A stretch of 64,000 nucleotides of DNA from Psychrobacter sp. LV10R520-6 (GTDB lineage Bacteria; Pseudomonadota; Gammaproteobacteria; Pseudomonadales; Moraxellaceae), in contig NZ_LT900024.1 in the NCBI RefSeq assembly GCF_900182925.1, positions 2,294,001 to 2,358,000 of the forward strand. Direction: 5' to 3'. The position numbers were made by a program, and so were the translations under genes. The notes under the pieces are model-generated. The model was not told where the DNA came from and searched no databases. It saw only the letters and a list, made by a program, of their open reading frames with translations. Of this stretch, positions 61,068 through 64,000 are shown piece by piece (the first letter of the stretch is position 1; each line of letters starts with the position of its first letter).

Positions 61068-62411
61068 ATGGCTACAGATTTACAGATCACAACCAACAAG
61101 CTGTCTGAAAAAGAAACCCAGCTGACGGTTAAAGTACCTGTCGAAAAAATTCAAAACAAAGTTGAAGGCCGTATTCGTCAAGTTGCGAAAACCGCCAAAA
61201 TCGATGGTTTCCGTAAAGGCAACGTTCCTATGTCGCATATCCGCAGCCAATATGGTGCTGGTATTCAACAAGAAGTTATCAACGATGTGATTCGCGATAC
61301 TGTATTTGAAGCGATTAAAGCTGAAGATATCCGCGCTGTCGGCATGCCTAACATCGATGATGTAAAACTTGAAGACGACTTCTTAGTGTATCAAGCAACG
61401 GTTGAAATCTTCCCAGAAGTTGACGTGCAAGGTATTAATGACATTGAAGTTGAGCGTCATACCGCCACTGTTAAAGAAGAAGATGTTGACACTATGATCG
61501 AAAATCTACAAAAGCAACGTGAAGAGTTTGTAGAGAAAAAAGGCAAGGCAGCTAGCGGTAATCAGGTCATCTTTGACTTTGAAGGCACAATCGACGGCGA
61601 AAAATTTGAAGGCGGCTCATCTGAAGACTTTAAATTGGTTATCGGTAGCAACCAGATGATTCCAGGTTTTGAAGCGGGTATCAAAGGCATGAAAGCTGAC
61701 GAAGAAAAAACTATCGACGTGACTTTTCCAGAAGACTATCAAGCGGAAGATCTTGCTGGTAAAGAAGCCCAATTCAAAATCAGCGTTAAGAAAGTTGAAA
61801 AATCAAAACTACCTGAAATTAACGAAGAGTTCCTTGAGCTATTCGGCGTAAAAGAAGGCGGCGTTGAAAAACTAAAAGACGACGTTCGTAAGAACATGGA
61901 ACGCGAAATTAAAAACGCAGCCCGTAGCCAAGTTAAGCAAGCTACCTTTGATTCCTTGTTAGAAAAGAACGAGTTTGACGTGCCAAACGCCATGCTAGAG
62001 CAAGAAATTGAGCGTCAACGTAGCATGATGATGCAACGTTTTGCTCAACAGTTCGGTTCAAGCGCTGATAGCTTTGACAAAGACATGCTGCCAAATGAGC
62101 TGTTTGAAGAGCAAGCATTGCGTGCCGCCCGTCTTGGTATCATCGTTGCTCGCGTTATCGACACCAAAGGTATAGAAGTTGACCAAGCACGCGTTGAAAC
62201 CTTTATCAAAGAATCTTCAGAAAACTACGAAGATCCAGCAGAAGTCATCGAGTACTACACCAATGATAAACAGCAGCGCGCTAATATTGAGTCTGTGGTT
62301 CTAGAAGACCAAGTGGTTGATTATCTGATCGAGCAAGGTAAAGTAACTGACAAAGAAGTCAGCTATCAAGACCTTCTTGCTGCCCAGCAACAACAGCAGC
62401 AAGCCATGTAA
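61068..62411 (+). CDS. tig: trigger factor
   Basis: Trigger factor is the ribosome-bound chaperone and prolyl isomerase. The 447-residue product has the ribosome-binding domain with its signature near 45-50 (GFRKGNVP), the FKBP-like PPIase domain (about 150-245; [25 protein letters not shown]), and the C-terminal helical arms ending in a Gln-rich tail. AAAGGTG precedes the ATG. Upstream of clpP-clpX, the common order. Confidence 0.97.
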   Translation: MATDLQITTNKLSEKETQLTVKVPVEKIQNKVEGRIRQVAKTAKIDGFRKGNVPMSHIRSQYGAGIQQEVINDVIRDTVFEAIKAEDIRAVGMPNIDDVKLEDDFLVYQATVEIFPEVDVQGINDIEVERHTATVKEEDVDTMIENLQKQREEFVEKKGKAASGNQVIFDFEGTIDGEKFEGGSSEDFKLVIGSNQMIPGFEAGIKGMKADEEKTIDVTFPEDYQAEDLAGKEAQFKISVKKVEKSKLPEINEEFLELFGVKEGGVEKLKDDVRKNMEREIKNAARSQVKQATFDSLLEKNEFDVPNAMLEQEIERQRSMMMQRFAQQFGSSADSFDKDMLPNELFEEQALRAARLGIIVARVIDTKGIEVDQARVETFIKESSENYEDPAEVIEYYTNDKQQRANIESVVLEDQVVDYLIEQGKVTDKEVSYQDLLAAQQQQQQAM

Positions 62412-62477
62412 TCTGGCATCAGTGTAGCTGGTGTCTGAGGTAATATCGCAGCGCCACTTCCCAAAGCTGGTTTATAA

Positions 62478-62508
62478 ATGCCCTGACAAATCTTGTTGGG
62501 GCATTTTT
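62478..62508 (+). terminator. intrinsic terminator after tig
   Basis: ATGCCC...ACAA pairs with TTGT...GGGCAT through a 12-bp stem including G-U pairs, followed by a T-run, about 67 bases after tig. The spacer on to clpP (62803) has no gene; a tig-clpP read-through or separate clpP promoter remains open. Confidence 0.85.
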
Positions 62509-62802
62509 ATTGGTGGTTTATGAGCTTAGCCCTTGATAAATGACCGCAGACGCCCTATTAATAGGGAATCATTTATCATTTGTCACATTAAAACGTTATT
62601 ATTAGCGCATTAAAAAAGTTACCATTACTGCCATCATTTCTAACACAGCTTTTTAGCAAAATCCAGGTATTGTTATTACCAATTGTTGTCATCAGTTGCT
62701 ATCAACAGCCGTCAACATCAATAATGATAAACGCCCATAAACGATCAGTTACTCGCTAATATTCACTTTTTTATTTTAAACACTTATTGATAGGATCTCT
62801 CT

Positions 62803-63486
62803 ATGACAGATTATGACCGCATCACCTCTAACCCGCATTTTGATATGCTAATGAGTGCGCACGACACCACGCAAAGTGCTCAGAACACCCAAGGCGCATT
62901 GGTTCCAATGGTGGTTGAACAATCGGCGCGCGGTGAACGCTCGTTTGATATTTTTTCACGCCTATTACGTGAGCGCGTTATCTTTTTGACGGGTCAAGTC
63001 GAAGATCATATGGCCAACCTTATTGTAGCGCAGCTGCTGTTCTTAGAAGCCGAAAACCCTGATAAAGACATTCATTTATATATTAACTCGCCAGGCGGTT
63101 CCGTCAGTGCAGGTTTGGCCATTTTTGATACCATGAACTTTATTAAGCCTGAAGTGTCTACTATTTGTATGGGCGGTGCTTATAGCATGGGTTCGTTCCT
63201 TTTGGCCGCTGGTCAACGAGGCAAACGTTATGCATTGGCTAACGCTCGCGTGATGATTCACCAACCTTCAGGTGGTGCTCAAGGTCAGGCAACCGATATC
63301 GAAATTAATGCTCGTGAAATTTTAAAAACTCGTGCTCGCTTAAATGAAATTTTGGCTGAGCGTACTGGTCAACCGGTAGAGAAAATTGAAAAAGACGTCG
63401 AGCGTGATTTTTGGTTAGATGCTAAAGAAGCAAAAGAATATGGTCTGATCGATGAAGTATTAGAGCATCGTCCTACGTCTTTATAA
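62803..63486 (+). CDS. clpP: ATP-dependent Clp protease proteolytic subunit
   Basis: ClpP is the barrel peptidase fed by ClpX/ClpA. The 227-residue product carries the catalytic Ser in [11 protein letters not shown] (where E. coli has QAASMG) and the His in MIHQPSGG, with the Asp later. The N-terminal 25 residues are polar and likely removed as a propeptide. clpX follows after 98 bases on the same strand. Confidence 0.96.
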   Translation: MTDYDRITSNPHFDMLMSAHDTTQSAQNTQGALVPMVVEQSARGERSFDIFSRLLRERVIFLTGQVEDHMANLIVAQLLFLEAENPDKDIHLYINSPGGSVSAGLAIFDTMNFIKPEVSTICMGGAYSMGSFLLAAGQRGKRYALANARVMIHQPSGGAQGQATDIEINAREILKTRARLNEILAERTGQPVEKIEKDVERDFWLDAKEAKEYGLIDEVLEHRPTSL

Positions 63487-63584
63487 GTGCTGTTTATAAG
63501 CACTTTTTATGAGCACGATGCGTCTTAGTACTAACATGAGTCGTTAGAATATTTGTAAGTTTTAAATTTTAGGAGTGCCTTCGT

Positions 63585-64000
63585 ATGGCAGAAGATAAAA
63601 CACCGCAGTGCTCGTTTTGCGGCAAAGCCAAAAGTGACGTCAAACAGCTAATCGCTGCTGACGATGCCAATATCTGTAATGAATGTATTGAACTATGTAC
63701 TGACCTCATTGCAGATAGTGCCGACAGTGACGATGATTCTGAAGGCAAGCTTGATACCTCTTGGGTCAATAAAAAATTGCCGACCCCTAAGGAGTTACGC
63801 GCCCAATTAGATGAATATGTTATTGGACAAGACGGTGCTAAAAAAGCCCTATCGGTTGCCGTTTATAACCATTACAAGCGTTTAAAAGTCAGCCAGACCT
63901 TAGCTAATGACAGCAAAAAATCTAAGATTGGCGCTGATGAGGCAATGGTTGAATTAGCGAAAAGTAATATCTTGCTTATCGGACCGACAGGTTCTGGTAA
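63585..64000 (+). CDS. clpX: ATP-dependent Clp protease ATP-binding subunit ClpX, 5' part
   Basis: ClpX unfolds substrates for ClpP. The visible 138 codons contain the N-terminal zinc-binding domain (CSFCGKA, then CNECIELC), the [25 protein letters not shown] region split over about 73-95, and end at the Walker A motif GPTGSGK at the window edge. AGGAG precedes the ATG at 63585. Confidence 0.97.
   Translation, partial: MAEDKTPQCSFCGKAKSDVKQLIAADDANICNECIELCTDLIADSADSDDDSEGKLDTSWVNKKLPTPKELRAQLDEYVIGQDGAKKALSVAVYNHYKRLKVSQTLANDSKKSKIGADEAMVELAKSNILLIGPTGSG

Overview
The window reads as chromosome of a gammaproteobacterium of the Moraxellaceae, most like Psychrobacter. This is inferred from the overall look of the proteins, the moderately AT-rich DNA and the gene neighbourhoods; no database search was possible. 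Most of it is core genome, with one clear accessory stretch near 53.1-58.7 kb.

Region by region. 1-8.9 kb (minus strand): the translation block, read right to left as rpsL-rpsG-fusA-tuf, then tRNA-Trp-secE-nusG-rplK-rplA-rplJ-rplL, with a recognisable promoter for rpsL, tuf and tRNA-Trp and a structured leader before rplJ. 9.3-14.5 kb: an EcsC-family protein with a long charged tail, fabB with an operator-like inverted repeat touching its promoter, pabB carrying a 15-bp tandem repeat, and a decayed DUF523 gene. 14.5-19.8 kb (minus): ibaG-murA and hisG-hisD-hisC. 20-25 kb: an esterase, a BON-domain lipoprotein, yraN, divergent rsmI and a PfkB-family kinase. 25-34.5 kb: metY, nfuA, an alpha/beta hydrolase, a nicotinamide-salvage cluster (NadM-Nudix, NadV and an overlapping SGNH hydrolase), zinc-independent L31, YceI and a small lipoprotein. 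35-41 kb: an FAD oxidoreductase, a LOG-family hydrolase whose 3' end lies in a 13-bp tandem repeat, a truncated radical-SAM-like gene between two copies of a diverged repeat, a hydrolase and a DEDDh exonuclease. 41-52.9 kb: M23 peptidase, phoR/phoB, dtd, psd, an isochorismatase-like hydrolase, fadBA, ispA and a DUF72 protein.

53.1-58.7 kb is the accessory stretch. A complete IS3-family element splits a gene for a membrane-anchored Sel1-repeat/MtfA-type (M90) peptidase, and no target duplication is visible. An IS200-like transposase scrap follows, then a two-gene cassette of a gamma-butyrobetaine-hydroxylase-like dioxygenase and a class II aldolase/adducin-like protein, both lacking residues expected in the characterised relatives. 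This cassette is the best candidate here for undescribed biochemistry.

58.8-64 kb returns to core genes: sodB, rdgB, tig, clpP and the start of clpX. The gene groups work as units: ribosome and elongation factors, histidine synthesis, fatty-acid oxidation (fadBA) and synthesis (fabB), phosphate sensing, NAD salvage, and protein folding and degradation (tig-clpP-clpX). No CRISPR array, rRNA, prophage or recognisable defence locus was seen.
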